Made by a program: the position numbers and the translations under genes
Shown here: positions 1-10,028 of the stretch, piece by piece
How positions within the stretch are numbered: the first letter of the stretch is position 1
Layout: the number at the start of each line of letters is the position of its first letter
Source: Phoronis ovalis
Taxonomy: Eukaryota > Phoronida > Phoronidae
DNA length: 16,439 nt
Direction: 5' to 3'
Assembly: GCA_028565635.1 (NCBI GenBank)
Contig: JAOXYB010023759.1
Span: 1-16,439, forward strand
The notes under the pieces: generated by a model
The model's database searches: none
The model's input: the letters and a program-made list of their open reading frames with translations, nothing else
What the model was told of the DNA's origin: nothing

Positions 1-2772
1 GGTGACATAGATGGCTTTACAACTAAACAAACTACATCATATGATGGGCATCTGTCTGCACCTGCAGACCTCTTGTTATTTCTACACATTTTGAATAGTA
101 AATGATAAGTAAGAACGTGTCACTTTGATTATAATAAAGTCTACATCCATTTATAGTCGGGAAAATATATGCGTCTTACAAATGTTTTCTTATTTCATGA
201 ATCATCATACAATGAAGAGGCATGTACAAATGGGAATTTACACTTACTAACAAGTGGTCTAGGAACATAATTATTCAGAAGTGTAAGTTCCCTTTGTGCA
301 TGTCTTCATGGTCTGATTATTCATGAAATAGGGAAACATTTGACTATAATACCTACATCACACATATTGTTTGAAATGATGTAATTTGAGGGCAATATCA
401 CAAAATATGATATTGTTCCAAATAAATGCCGACCCCCTATTCAATGCACATACTTATATAATAAATGCCTCCTTACTAGGTTGAGTACATAATGTAACAC
501 CTTGGGCAGCAATTAAAGAATAAATTTAATTTAAATAAGTTTATTATTTCTTTTAAGAATAGCTAGTATAATAAAAAATAACCAAGGCAATTTGCTGATT
601 AGCCAGAAAATGTACCAGCTTCTACAAAAATTATCAAAATTACCAGATTTACAAAAGAAGCTTTGTTTTTGTACATACGTGGTAAACTAAACCTTCTTGT
701 AGGCAATACAATTTCAAATTGTGCTTTGAAAATAATTTAAACTAAGAAAATATCTCACAAGTTTGCAAACTGATTCAATGTAAATAATGAGCTACTAATG
801 CAATGTTTTGAATTCTATTTTTTTTTTAATCCAAATTATTATTCTTAAATCCACCAGGGGGCATACATTTAGTACAATTATACTGCAGATAATTGTAGAA
901 GGTGCTGCTTGTGTAAACACATGTTTTTAAGTTTTAAATGACCTTCCAGTCTATCAATTCTTTTCTTTTATAAGACATATAGTTATTTGGTTTTTTTTGG
1001 TAACTTTTTAGTGAAACACTTTCTTCATATTTTGAAATACAATATCTAATCGACTGCTGAATATATTGTGTGAAATTATAAAAAAGAAAATATGTAAATC
1101 AAGACTTTATTTTAAAACCTATATCAAAAGGTATAATTAGTGCAAACTGGTATGTTTTAATTAAATTTAACTTTGCCCTACGGGATATTATGGGGCTCCA
1201 GTTATGCTCCCTAAATCCTGGTAATAAATGGTTAATATTCTAAAAAAGTGTAAGGAATTATCATTTGATACCAAAGAAATATGAAATATCTTTTATCGAA
1301 AAAGAATAAATACAAAAATTACTTAAAACTAAAGTACAAATTACTTTTCTGCAATAAACATATTTTTCAGTTCAATCAATTATATTGTGTGATATGTTCT
1401 GTTTTTTATCTCCTTTTAACAAATTCCCAAACCAATCAATCCATCTGATTTTGATACATTTTTTTCTAGTTACTAATTTAGATTTTATTCAATTTCTTTG
1501 ACATTAATAAATTTGACAGTTATATAATTGGAAATAATGTGATTTTTCTAAAATGTGCTAATGTAATTATAGTGTATCAATTATGGATACATCTATTACT
1601 ATTCTCTGTAGCATAGAATTTATTTGTGAAAAACCTTTGGCACATTTTTTTATGTTAAATTTGACTGACCATTTAAACCACATGCACAGTAATCTTGTGT
1701 GCTTGAACAAGTTTTTATTTCAATCTACTGTTATTTAGCAGCTTATTGGTATGATAATATTTCATTATACAACCTTATGTGAGAAGGCTGTTTCTTTATT
1801 ACAGCGCATACTTAGCTGCATTTTGGAGCTTGCGATTAAGGATAACATATTGTTTGTCAGATTTGTTGATGATGGTCGCTTAACTGTCGATTACCCATCT
1901 CGATTTTTACTCAAGATAGTATTAATGTATGAGTGTATCAAGATCAATTGCCCATCTGCATTTAGCTAAATGCTGCCTAGAACACTGGAACATTTAAAGG
2001 TATATGTTTTGCTATGACTTCTGGTTAATGATATATAAGCTAATATCTAGAGTTACATAGTTATTAAAGTAACTAAAAATGTTTCTCCTACCTCCCCTAG
2101 GAAGAAGAAAATCTGTGCTGTATAATGAGTTTAATGCTTTTAGTGCTATTGATTTTCAGAAGAGGTTTCAAACGTAATTAATTGAGTTATTTCTGATTTT
2201 CTTCTCTGGCAAAAACAATCAACTGTTTACGTAATGTTCAGCCTGTACTCATTATAACAATTCAAGATATTTGTTAAAAAATAACCTGAAACTAATTAAC
2301 AATTACTTTTTGGTGTATACAGGGAAAAACAATACTTTAGTGGAGAACAGGACCCCGGGAACAACTGGCAAATTTTACTGAATAGTTGCAATCTAAGCAA
2401 TTTGTTCCATTTTCACATTCATTTCTATAATTTAAGTCCTTGTAAAAACATTATTTACTGTCATATTACATGTACCTCTGTTAGCATGACAAAAACAATT
2501 CTAAAGTTTATTTATAAATATGTGACTCCTATTGTATGTGCTGCATCATCAGTGACGTACATTAACTTCTATTATGTTAAAGTGACTAGTAGACTCCTAG
2601 ACTCGCATAACTGTTGCTGTTGATTGGTAAATACAAAATAAAAGCATTATCATATGCGTTTCATTTCAGAAATTTCAAAAATTAATTTAAAGCAAAATTC
2701 AATGCAAGGATATGTTTATAATTGAACAGAACTATTGTGGTATCATAGACTTTGTTTATTTTTTACACAGTA

Positions 2773-2812
2773 TTTTTCCTGCATACCCAGTGTTTTTCCT
2801 GCATACCCAGTG
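2773..2812. repeat. 20-bp tandem duplication, two identical copies
   Basis: Two identical 20-bp units beginning TTTTTCCTGCATACCC lie head to tail at 2773-2792 and 2793-2812. The copies have not diverged, so the duplication is probably recent. No coding role is apparent. Confidence 0.85.
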
Positions 2813-3394
2813 GATATTATTTTCTAGAAAATCAATAAATATAACTATTGTTGTAAAACTACTTTCAACCAAGTGGCTGACTAGCAAGTCAAACAGTAAG
2901 TACACTATGAAACAACATTTTATACCTATCATTTTTGATATTCTCATATGGTTCCTTGAAACAACATTTTTAATTGGTTCCATGAATAAGAGCAGCAGTT
3001 TTAGATTGTAAGTGCCAGGAAAGATATAAATCAAAATCCAGAACTTAGTTATATTGCAGCAAACCATAGTAGCAAAATTGAAGAATATTGTTTTGCCTAC
3101 TGGAAAATTAAGATTTTTAACATTCAAAATTTAAGCACAAGGGAAGTCGATTTTTAACTTTTGATAATTAACTTGTCAAAAAATTAGATTCCGCTGAAAA
3201 ATGCGCACTTAAAGTCTGTTTACTGATTCTTATACAACATGTTACATGCATGTTTAGATTATGCACTTTCTATAAATTTATACTTTAATATTTTTTATGT
3301 AATAAGCGTTAAAATCAGTTTTTTTTATTTGACTGAAAAATATGTTTAAGTTTTGTAATATACAAAAACATGTAGATACAATCAAAATATGTTA

Positions 3395-3414
3395 AAAAAC
3401 CATGTATGGTTTTT
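3395..3414. repeat. Short inverted repeat (9-bp stem)
   Basis: AAAAACCAT and ATGGTTTTT face each other across 2 bases. The stem is followed by further T bases. In an animal intergenic or intron setting this is most likely incidental rather than a terminator. Confidence 0.5.
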
Positions 3415-3819
3415 GAATTTTTCTAAGGAAATCACAAAGCTGACTCACTGCTATTTTTTTTATCAAATTTCCACATTTCTTAACAAGTCATTAATATCAT
3501 GTCACATGACAAGCACTGCTGGCTAAGTAATTGGTGAGAAATATTATCTGGTAATATTATATGATATGGTTCTAGATTGATGAAAGAAATAATAACGTGT
3601 AATATAGCCTAGAGAAGCATATAAACTAATAAAACATTTCCTCTCTTTGCCATAGTAACTGTTGACTTTGTTATACTGAGTGATAATACTGATGAAAAAT
3701 TTTTCATTAGGAATAATAACAGTAAGTTGCACTTAAGGTAGTGGAGATTGTTTCATACAATTTATTCAAGATATAAATTTTCAAAAGTTTATGTAGCAGA
3801 AAAAAATCAACCAAACTGG

Positions 3820-4015
3820 GGTGACGAAATCTTGAAAATTCACATTTTTTTGTTGTAAATTTAAAAAATCAGTGGTTTTGTTGCTATATATGTAAGAAAT
3901 ATTTGTGCAAAGTTTCTATTATGTAGAATGAGGATTTTTTGACTTGTATTCTTTTGAATGTTACGATTTAAAAATTTAATGTTACCCCAAAGTGGCAACT
4001 GTACAGGTCACATCA
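3820..4015 (+). repeat. Dispersed repeat, copy 1 of the hairpin family
   Basis: This segment aligns by eye with 12591-12795. Shared blocks, in the same order, are GTGAC/CTGAC near the start, AAAATT(T)CACAT, TGTTG-TATATG, ATTTGTGCAAAGTTT, ATGTAGA-TG-AGG, TTTTGACT, ATTTAAAAATTT and CAGGTCA-AT. The copies differ by many substitutions and small indels, so both are old. Only the right half of the 12.4-kb hairpin is represented here; the bases before 3820 do not match its left arm. The family is unnamed and no open frame is carried. Confidence 0.6.
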
Positions 4016-4643
4016 CCCACTCAGAGGAAAAATACAAATTAAGAAAGGTTGAGTTGTATACTGTCAAAATATATATACGTTTGTTGTTTGTCTATCTTTA
4101 CATTTAATAGCTAAAATTTAACTTAAAGTATAAAATGTGAAAAAATTGAGGTGAGCATTATTTGTTATCTTTATCTAAATAATGCTTCTTATAGAATTTT
4201 ATAATTATGATCTTTTGAAAAATATTTGCTATGGTAACAATGATTTATGCTTGCCAGTATATTCACGATTAATTGGTTATTAGTTTTCACATTTTTCCTG
4301 TTATACTGGCATTTTATAGTTAATGATGTTGAAGGTAAGTCAAAGGATTGTATGTTAAAACCTGTAAATTTTCAAATTACTACAGTTTTAAATCAAGTCC
4401 AGATATACCTTTGATATCAGTAAGATGCCAGTAGATATGTGCATTGTAATAATTCTTTAGCGTATTCAAATGTTTTGTATGTTGTCTGCTTCAGCTATGT
4501 GATGCAAATGATTTATTAATGGCTTTGACTATCAGTTACATTGGCCACATTACCAACTTGTGATGATGCTTTTGCATTGGTCTATCAGTATCCCTTACAT
4601 GTTTTTCTTTTGCGCAAATATCTTGAAACATACTAATGTGTAT

Positions 4644-4667
4644 CATAACATTTAAAAAAATGTTATG
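4644..4667. repeat. Perfect 10-bp inverted repeat with 4-base loop
   Basis: CATAACATTT and AAATGTTATG pair perfectly around AAAA. The hairpin is short and AT-rich. Nothing around it suggests a small-RNA gene, so it is recorded as structure only. Confidence 0.55.
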
Positions 4668-5742
4668 TTGTTTGTGTCATGTAATAATTATTTATGGTTG
4701 ATCAATTTTATGCCTTGGTCCAGGGGGATACTTGTCAAAAATGCTGGTAGGGGTGTGTATGTTAATAAATATAGAATACGAAGCATCACAGAGAGCAGTT
4801 AATTTATACTGCAAACCACCTGCTAATCCATGCATTGTTAGGAGTACACCTACTAAGATAAATAACTGTTAACACTACATTGGATGTTCTGTATAAAGAA
4901 GGTGAACTTGACATACTATCTTCAGCTAACATTTATGGTTTGACGATTTATTAATAGATAAAACAGAAAGACATGGAGTTGTTTCTTATCTTCTATTTGT
5001 GAGAGATACATTTTTTTCTATAATGCTTATAATGCATATTAAATGCATGCTGGCAAGTGTTTATGATTGCGCATTTAATAACTGAAACTCTTGTTGAGTT
5101 TTATATATCGTAGATTGATATGACCGCCTGCTTGGATTTTTATGTGTTTATGTTATATCTCGTACAAGCACACCTGGTCAATGACATCCCATGTCTTACT
5201 AAATTTTAAAAAATTAAAATGTTTGCTGTATGCTATAACCCCCAGAATTTACAATAAAAACAAGCAGGCACAGGTTATCTATCAAGACAATTTCCATTGC
5301 CTGTAGCAAAATTTGGTTTCTGGCATGTTATACTCATTAGCGTTACCTTTATCATGGTTTACTAGTCTTCACTCATATTACTTAATGATAAATAAAAGAA
5401 AAACAAATAATACCTTGAAGTCACATTAGCTAGTTGGTAATTAAACACGCATGTTGATGGCAATTTCAGAAAGCTTTTTTACTGATGTTCAGCCAGTAGA
5501 CTGGACTAACTATTTAAGATCATTTGAAAACATTAGATGAATCCTTAAACTTTAACAGTTAAAAATCGGATCTTTCAACTTGTGACATCTGGAATGGGAA
5601 TTTATGATGTACGTGTGTGTGTGTCTGTTGTGATATATAATATAAATATAGGTATAAGTAGTGTTTTTTCACTTTGTTAAAACTATATGTTTCTGTAAAG
5701 CATCTATATTAATTAATAATAAGGGTAGCTAGTCTATCAAAC

Positions 5743-6092
5743 TTTGCACTTAAATTATAGCGGTGTGAACGTGTTAAATCCAGATGATTGTAAACATCAC
5801 AAGACTTTTTTAAGAAACTCAAAAGGAGATATAATTATTCAAGTTTTAATATCATAGAAAAACAGAAGGTATGTTATTATTCATATTATATAAAATAATA
5901 ATATTATCCATCTATAAAAAGGTTTTTTAAGAAACTTAATAGTTATTATTCAAGTTTAAATATCATGCATACAAAAACAGAAGGTACATTATTATTTATA
6001 CTGTATTAAAAAAAAAATTGCACTTTAATTACAGATGTGTGAATACGTGTTAAATCAGTGCTGACTCCAGATGCATTTAAACATCACAAGAT
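5743..6092 (+). repeat. Nested local duplication X-Y-Y'-X' spanning the start of exon 1
   Basis: Two direct-repeat pairs are interleaved. X (5743-5805) and X' (6018-6092) share TTGCACTT-AATTA-AG, GTGTGAA-CGTGTTAAATC, CCAGATG and AAACATCACAAGA. Y (5806-5893) and Y' (5923-6005) share TTTTTTAAGAAACT, TTATTCAAGTTT, AATATCAT and AAAACAGAAGGTA. X' contains the acceptor and start codon of the first coding exon, and X is a decayed copy of the same site. Frame M-I-V-N-I-T-R in X, from ATG at 5784, matches M-H-L-N-I-T-R in X' and then stops after three more codons. The N-terminal residues of the gene may therefore derive from repeat DNA. Confidence 0.8.
6035..6064 (+). promoter_or_regulatory. Possible upstream short ORF before the main ATG
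   Basis: If the acceptor TTTAATTACAG ending at 6034 is used, the exon opens with ATG at 6035. A 9-codon frame then reads to TGA at 6062-6064, six bases before the main ATG at 6071 and in the same frame. Such a short upstream ORF could reduce initiation at 6071. If splicing instead uses the AG at 6069-6070, this stretch is intronic and the exon would join upstream coding sequence. Confidence 0.3.
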
Positions 6093-6212
6093 CTGTGAGG
6101 GGAAGTGCAAACGGCTCCAATATTCTTACTAATCTTCTACAAGGCAAAGTGTCTCATGATGTGTCCCTCCCTACACGATTGGTTCGGATTTACATTTGCT
6201 CATCAAAAACAG
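6071..6212 (+). CDS. Exon 1 (N-terminal) of NWD1/NWD2-like NACHT-WD40 protein
   Basis: This exon encodes 47 residues plus the first base of codon 48. Residues 1-36 are a variable leader and residues 38-45 (VRIYICSS) form the first beta strand of a TIR-like/DUF4062-type head. In NWD1, NWD2, TEP1 and NPHP3 relatives this spot reads VR-[IVF]-F-[IV]-S-S or similar. The donor is AACAG|GTAAAAT at 6213. The phase-1 end joins in frame with the exon at 15693 to give SSKTDFEIER, where family members have a D-x-x-x-ER pattern. The ATG at 6071 is chosen because an in-frame TGA lies at 6062-6064. An acceptor at 6070 joining an unseen upstream coding exon is the alternative. The NACHT NTPase and WD40 domains are not in the window. 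Assignment to NWD2 rather than a paralogue is inference. Confidence 0.7.
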
Positions 6213-6294
6213 GTAAAATGTATTCTCGTAGCCACCTTTTTTATACATTTATCAGAACTTCTTATTTCTTTTAATTTTGAAACAAACTTACGGC

Positions 6295-6603
6295 GCTGAT
6301 ACAAGGGGGTTTCTACCGTTTTCTAAAACACAAAATTTCTGGAGGAAAACATTTCATGAAAACTCTGTGAAAATGTTACAATACTTGTTTCTTGGAAAAC
6401 GGTCTCAAGTTTCTGACCATTTTCCTTGGCTGTGAGCGTTTTTTTCTTGTTTGCGTGTGAGCTTGCCGGATTAACTTATCTGAATGTACTGACTATATAA
6501 TGTTATGAGTGTTCCTACTACACATATTCAATAATCCCACATACTATATTTAATCCGTCTCTTTAACAGCATTACCAGCGGCAAGATGATAAAGCTTTAT
6601 CAT
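6295..6603 (+). repeat. Dispersed repeat, copy A of the GATACA-GGGG family
   Basis: About 300 bp align in the same orientation with 16109-16439. Shared blocks in order are GATACA-GGGG-TTTC-ACCG-TTTCT, AAATTTCTGG, GAAAACGGTC, TTTC(C)TGACCATTTTCC, GGCT-GAGCG, GAGCTTG-GGATTAACTTAT, TGAATGTA, TATAATG, GAGTGTTCCTAC and CGGCAAGAT. Similarity is moderate, with indels, so the copies are old. The match may continue past 6603, but copy B is cut off by the window end. Downstream bases to about 6950 contain phrases such as ACATCTACAGAAGGAAG that look repeat-derived, with no second copy here to prove it. No long open frame supports a protein-coding transposon. Confidence 0.75.
6586..6603. repeat. Perfect 18-bp palindrome
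   Basis: ATGATAAAGCTTTATCAT is its own reverse complement. It lies at the right end of the part of dispersed repeat A that can be compared. Copy B diverges at exactly this point (CGGCAAGATTATT) before the window ends. Confidence 0.7.
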
Positions 6604-9388
6604 TTTGGTGGGAGTTTCTATTTTCATAAACCGATTTTAATGAAATTTGATGTGAAACATCTACAGAAGGAAGCAAAAGTCCCTGTAGCTAATATTTAAA
6701 ATTGATTTGATTTTGACATGCAATGACTTCTAGCATAACCGACTGGCGGCCAGGTTTATTTCAGGCTGAGATAAACATATCTTACATATATTGGAATGTC
6801 TAATAGATAGAGAGACAGTTTCGAGTCAAGTTTAATTTTGACATGGATCATTTCTAATATGGCCGAATAAGTAAACCACAATATTGGTGATTGTGACAGG
6901 GATATGATACACGTTTTTACCAAGTGTCTCTACTGATGCAGCTCTAAAGTTGTCTGGTATTTTCTGTATTTAACATGAGGCAGTAAAAAGAGGGTGCTAT
7001 TATTCAGTTTTGACATTTATAATTCAATTAAACTTTAATTAAAGCTAAATTTATATAAAGTATTTACTTTTAAAGCTTTTGAGTTAGTTCTAAGCTGGTT
7101 ATATTATACACAGTTATTTTTTCTAGAAATTTAGGTCATCGAAATAAAATAACAATCAGACCTCCTGAGTAGAAAATTATATGAATTTTGAATCTGGATG
7201 GTCTTGTTCATGTCTTGTCAGTCATGGCTTGCAATTTGTTTTAGCATGTATTTCTGGGAAAATGTTTAAAGCCTTAGTTTTTAAATACAAAAAATATTTA
7301 TACAGCTACTAAAAATTAAAAGTAGCAGTCACTTATTTGCATACAATAATTACAATAACGATGAAATAGTAGTGCAAACTGAATTCTTATCTAAAATTAC
7401 AACACAAATTACGATAAAAATTTGTTATCAAGTTTTAGTTTATCTATATAACAAGTATTATATTACTATCAAATTAGAAATAATATGCTTACGTTAATGT
7501 CTTATTGTCTGAAGTACCTTATAATTCTGAGAATAATTACATTATCTTTAATTATTATCTCAACCACTTGAAGCACCGCTGTCAGCTGTACTGTAAATTC
7601 TCTATTGATCAAGATTGTTTACTAACCCCTTTTTTATTTTTATTAAGTACAAGTGGAATGACATGGATTTCTAGCAACATGTGAAGGATTCCTATCAGTG
7701 TTAATTTTCAATTTTCATTTGAGACTATTCTCTTATATTGTCATCACCCTGGTTGCCAATAGGCCAACTTTTTATAATAATTTGATCAACAATTATTTTG
7801 TTATCATTGAACTTTACAGTAGTTGTTCGCGTGAAAATATCATGTTTCCCATTATTTTATTCCACATTATATTATGACAGCCATGGTAGCATCTGACGAT
7901 TAACTGCATATATTTGAATCACCTCACTGTTAAGAGACAGCGCGTAAAATAGTTGGGTGATTTGGAAATACATCTATAGTTGTCGGACTGATAGGTCAAG
8001 GCACTTTAATGAAGAATTAAAATCAATGAACAGAAAGTGAGGCCAGGAAGCAATATTACATAAAATATTGCTTGTATTGAGCTTCTTAGCCTGCTAGGGT
8101 AATTGTTCTGGAATATTATGTGGACGGATGGTAATATTGGGCTCCACGGTAACCTAATATAGTACCAACCAGAGTCCAGCAAACCAGCAAGTGACATACA
8201 TTTTTAGGATACCACCAAGCAAAGTATTGTACTTTTAAATTAAATTTGGAACTTATGAAAAATGTAAAGCAGGAAGTAGCGATCACTCATAATTCTCAAA
8301 TATTTGCCAAAATTTACCTTATTTTCTAATACATACAAATGTATTATGGTGCTTCCCTGTACAAATTATTCCACTTTTTAAACAGTATAGTACTACTTAA
8401 CAATAATTTATGTTACCTGACTTAAAAAATTAAAAATTTCCCTTTATGTACTCTGTTCACATATTAATAACTTATAAGTTTACACCAAGAACAAATGTTT
8501 ACTTTTAAAATAACAAATTTCAACATTTTTAAAAAAGGCATTCAATGGAGAGATATGCAAATGAAGTACAGTACAAGGATGATTTTTTAATAGGAATGAT
8601 GGTTATTCATCAGTATTTAACATATTGATCATAACGTTGATTTTAAGTGGATGAGGGTAATTAAGAAGCTAACTTTTTACTAAATACCTTTGATTGATTG
8701 TGTTCATTACATGGCCTAAGTACACCATAGCACGAGGCTTTGTTGACACTAGCTGCTAATATAGTACCGGCATATTAATACACATATTTTTTTTCTTTTT
8801 TGGGGGGCCTGGCATTTTAATTTTGGGTGTTTTGTAATGTCAGCATGTTGTACTTTCTGACTAAAGCAATAAAATTCCAGAGATCATTACAATTTTTTAA
8901 AAATTGGAATTTGAATTCAGGCGTAACAAGACTGAGATGTTAGCCCATGGTATCTTTATTTGGTACATCACATATAGCTATTAAGTGTATCAATGCTCAG
9001 TCAGGGGCATAGTACCACACACCACGATGCCAAGGAGTCGCACTAGTTTGATCTTTATGCATAATGAGAATATATTAAGTAAAATAATTACTATTAATTG
9101 GCAGCATAAGAAACTCAATGTACAGAGTACACCTGCATGAAATAACAAAGTTTATAAGCATCAACGTCAAACCCAATTACTGCTTTTGGTAATCATATTT
9201 ACTAGAACTTAGTAAGAAAGAATTTGAGCTAAACACGTACAAATAAACATGTACAGTACAATATGTAGACAGCCCAACATAAAAAAGTTCCTGTTAAGCA
9301 AATTGGATTGTAATATCGGATGACTGAATTTGTAAAGAATAGTATAATGATGCCTTGTTTTTACTTGAAATTAACTAAGCTCTTTACA
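6604..9388 (+). other. Intron segment without recognisable genes
   Basis: The sequence is AT-rich with frequent stops on both strands. The only open stretch of note is a 63-codon frame on the minus strand (8006-8197), which is unrecognised. A poly-T/poly-G run (near 8788-8807) and a POU-octamer-like ATGCAAAT (near 8567) are present but unremarkable in isolation. I see no RNA gene. Confidence 0.55.
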
Positions 9389-9396
9389 GTCTTTAT

Positions 9397-9424
9397 CTAA
9401 GACGAATATAACTAAAGGGATAAG
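9397..9424 (+). repeat. Left terminal inverted repeat of the transposon
   Basis: Begins CTAAGACGAATATAACTAAA. It pairs with the reverse complement of 10001-10028, differing at positions 3 and 8. The match continues weakly inward for about four more bases. Confidence 0.85.
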
Positions 9425-9428
9425 CAAC

Positions 9429-9719
9429 TCAATTACAGATCAAAGGTACCGCCGACATCCTGTTGAAATCTCGGCCGCGCGCGTTGTTAGTCCCATGCTC
9501 ATGGACCGCCATTTTGGAATGTGTCGTAGTTACATTTGTTACGGATAAATATAAAATTTTAACTAATATTTCAGGTGTCACATCTACATCCATATTTTCA
9601 TCGAGATCGTTTTCCGAATCAACAACATCATCTGCATCATTTTCAAATTCCGTGTACTCTCCCAACAAACTGTCTAAATCTAGATCGTCCCAGTCCACAA
9701 AATCATCGTTAGAATACAT
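9429..9719 (-). CDS. Short transposon-encoded acidic protein, possibly a transposase N-terminus
   Basis: This 96-residue frame lies wholly inside the transposon and is read away from the promoter-like segment. Residues 1-46 are highly acidic, with about 20 Asp/Glu, a W at 10 and hydrophobics spaced as in FVDWDDLDLDSLLGEY, an amphipathic acidic pattern. Residues 47-96 are of different character and end only five bases before the left TIR. I do not recognise a family. Acidic N-termini occur in several cut-and-paste transposases. Inference: the 5' end of a transposase gene was joined to the element's 3' end by internal deletion, or the true protein continues through a lost intron. The acidic half could also be a stand-alone accessory protein. 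No catalytic DDE residues are visible. The opposite strand is also open (9463-9798), with a Ser/Thr-rich low-complexity translation taken to be the shadow. Confidence 0.45.
   Translation of the reverse strand: MYSNDDFVDWDDLDLDSLLGEYTEFENDADDVVDSENDLDENMDVDVTPEILVKILYLSVTNVTTTHSKMAVHEHGTNNARGRDFNRMSAVPLICN
9437..9446 (+). promoter_or_regulatory. Perfect TCF/LEF-type site (left)
   Basis: AGATCAAAGG matches the optimal TCF/LEF binding consensus. It lies 12 bases inside the left TIR. A second identical site lies at 9978-9987 in the same orientation. Function is inference from motif identity only. Confidence 0.3.
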
Positions 9720-9910
9720 TTCAAAACTAACTAAACACTATACACTAAATAAGACTAACAAATATACATACAGAGCGAAAATAAACGATATAAATTAATA
9801 AAATAGCAGCAGCGAACAAATAAGCGTGAACACGGTAACTTTAAAGATGGCGATTTAAAAAGTTAATTCCGGGTTCTGTGCGCATGCCCGTACTTTCTGG
9901 ACATGCGCGA
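9720..9910 (-). promoter_or_regulatory. CpG-containing promoter-like leader of the transposon ORF
   Basis: Read on the minus strand upstream of the ATG at 9719, the segment holds an inverted pair of GCGCATG-type NRF1-like half-sites at 9880-9889 and 9899-9908, nine bases apart. It also holds a YY1-like CGCCATCTTTA around 9843-9852, then an AT-rich leader of about 130 bases. In animals these motifs typify TATA-less promoters. CpGs cluster here and at 9450-9510, unlike the surrounding intron. That this drives the element's ORF is inference. Confidence 0.4.
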
Positions 9911-9977
9911 TCTATAGAACTTTATTTATGTAATTGGGTACATTAACCATGAAATTGATGAATCGAGAGGCAGTGAT

Positions 9978-9987
9978 AGATCAAAGG
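9978..9987 (+). promoter_or_regulatory. Perfect TCF/LEF-type site (right)
   Basis: Second exact AGATCAAAGG in the transposon, in the same orientation as the left copy. It lies 13 bases inside the right TIR. Because the two sites are direct rather than inverted, they are not simply an extension of the TIRs. Confidence 0.3.
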
Positions 9988-10000
9988 CAATGCTGTGTTT

Positions 10001-10028
10001 CTTATCCCTTTAGTTATATTAGTCTCAG
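10001..10028 (-). repeat. Right terminal inverted repeat of the transposon
   Basis: Its reverse complement begins CTGAGACTAATATAACTAAA and matches the left terminus at 26 of 28 positions. The TSD copy GTCTTTAT follows immediately at 10029-10036. Confidence 0.85.

Larger units (their letters stand above)
1..5742. other. AT-rich stretch with no recognisable gene
   Basis: Both strands are dense with stop codons, and no exon could be assigned to a protein family. The longest open stretch ends at 2623 and can be read back to about 2302, with an acceptor-like TATACAG near 2332. Its translation is low-complexity and unrecognised. Base composition is strongly AT-rich and CpG-poor, like the intron further right. 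The stretch holds only short hairpins, a 20-bp tandem duplication at 2773, a dispersed repeat at 3820 and a short (GT)n run near 5615. It could be intergenic DNA or a 5' intron of the NWD-like gene. No CpG-rich promoter is visible for that gene. Confidence 0.6.

Noticed and set aside
1751-1969. 72-codon plus-strand frame with an acceptor-like TTTATTACAG near 1804
   Set aside because: The translation matches no family I know, and there is no matching donor or partner exon.
2302-2623. Open stretch of about 107 codons after an acceptor-like TATACAG
   Set aside because: Low-complexity translation with no motif. Open frames of this size occur by chance at this scale, and no splice partner is visible.
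2712-3127. Overlapping frames on both strands (2712-3011 plus, 2756-3127 minus)
   Set aside because: Hydrophobic AT-driven translations with no signal of a conserved family. The small tandem duplication at 2773 also falls inside.
9463-9798. 111-codon plus-strand frame opposite the transposon ORF
   Set aside because: Ser/Thr-rich translation is the antisense of the Asp-rich codons. The promoter-like segment and element orientation favour the minus strand.
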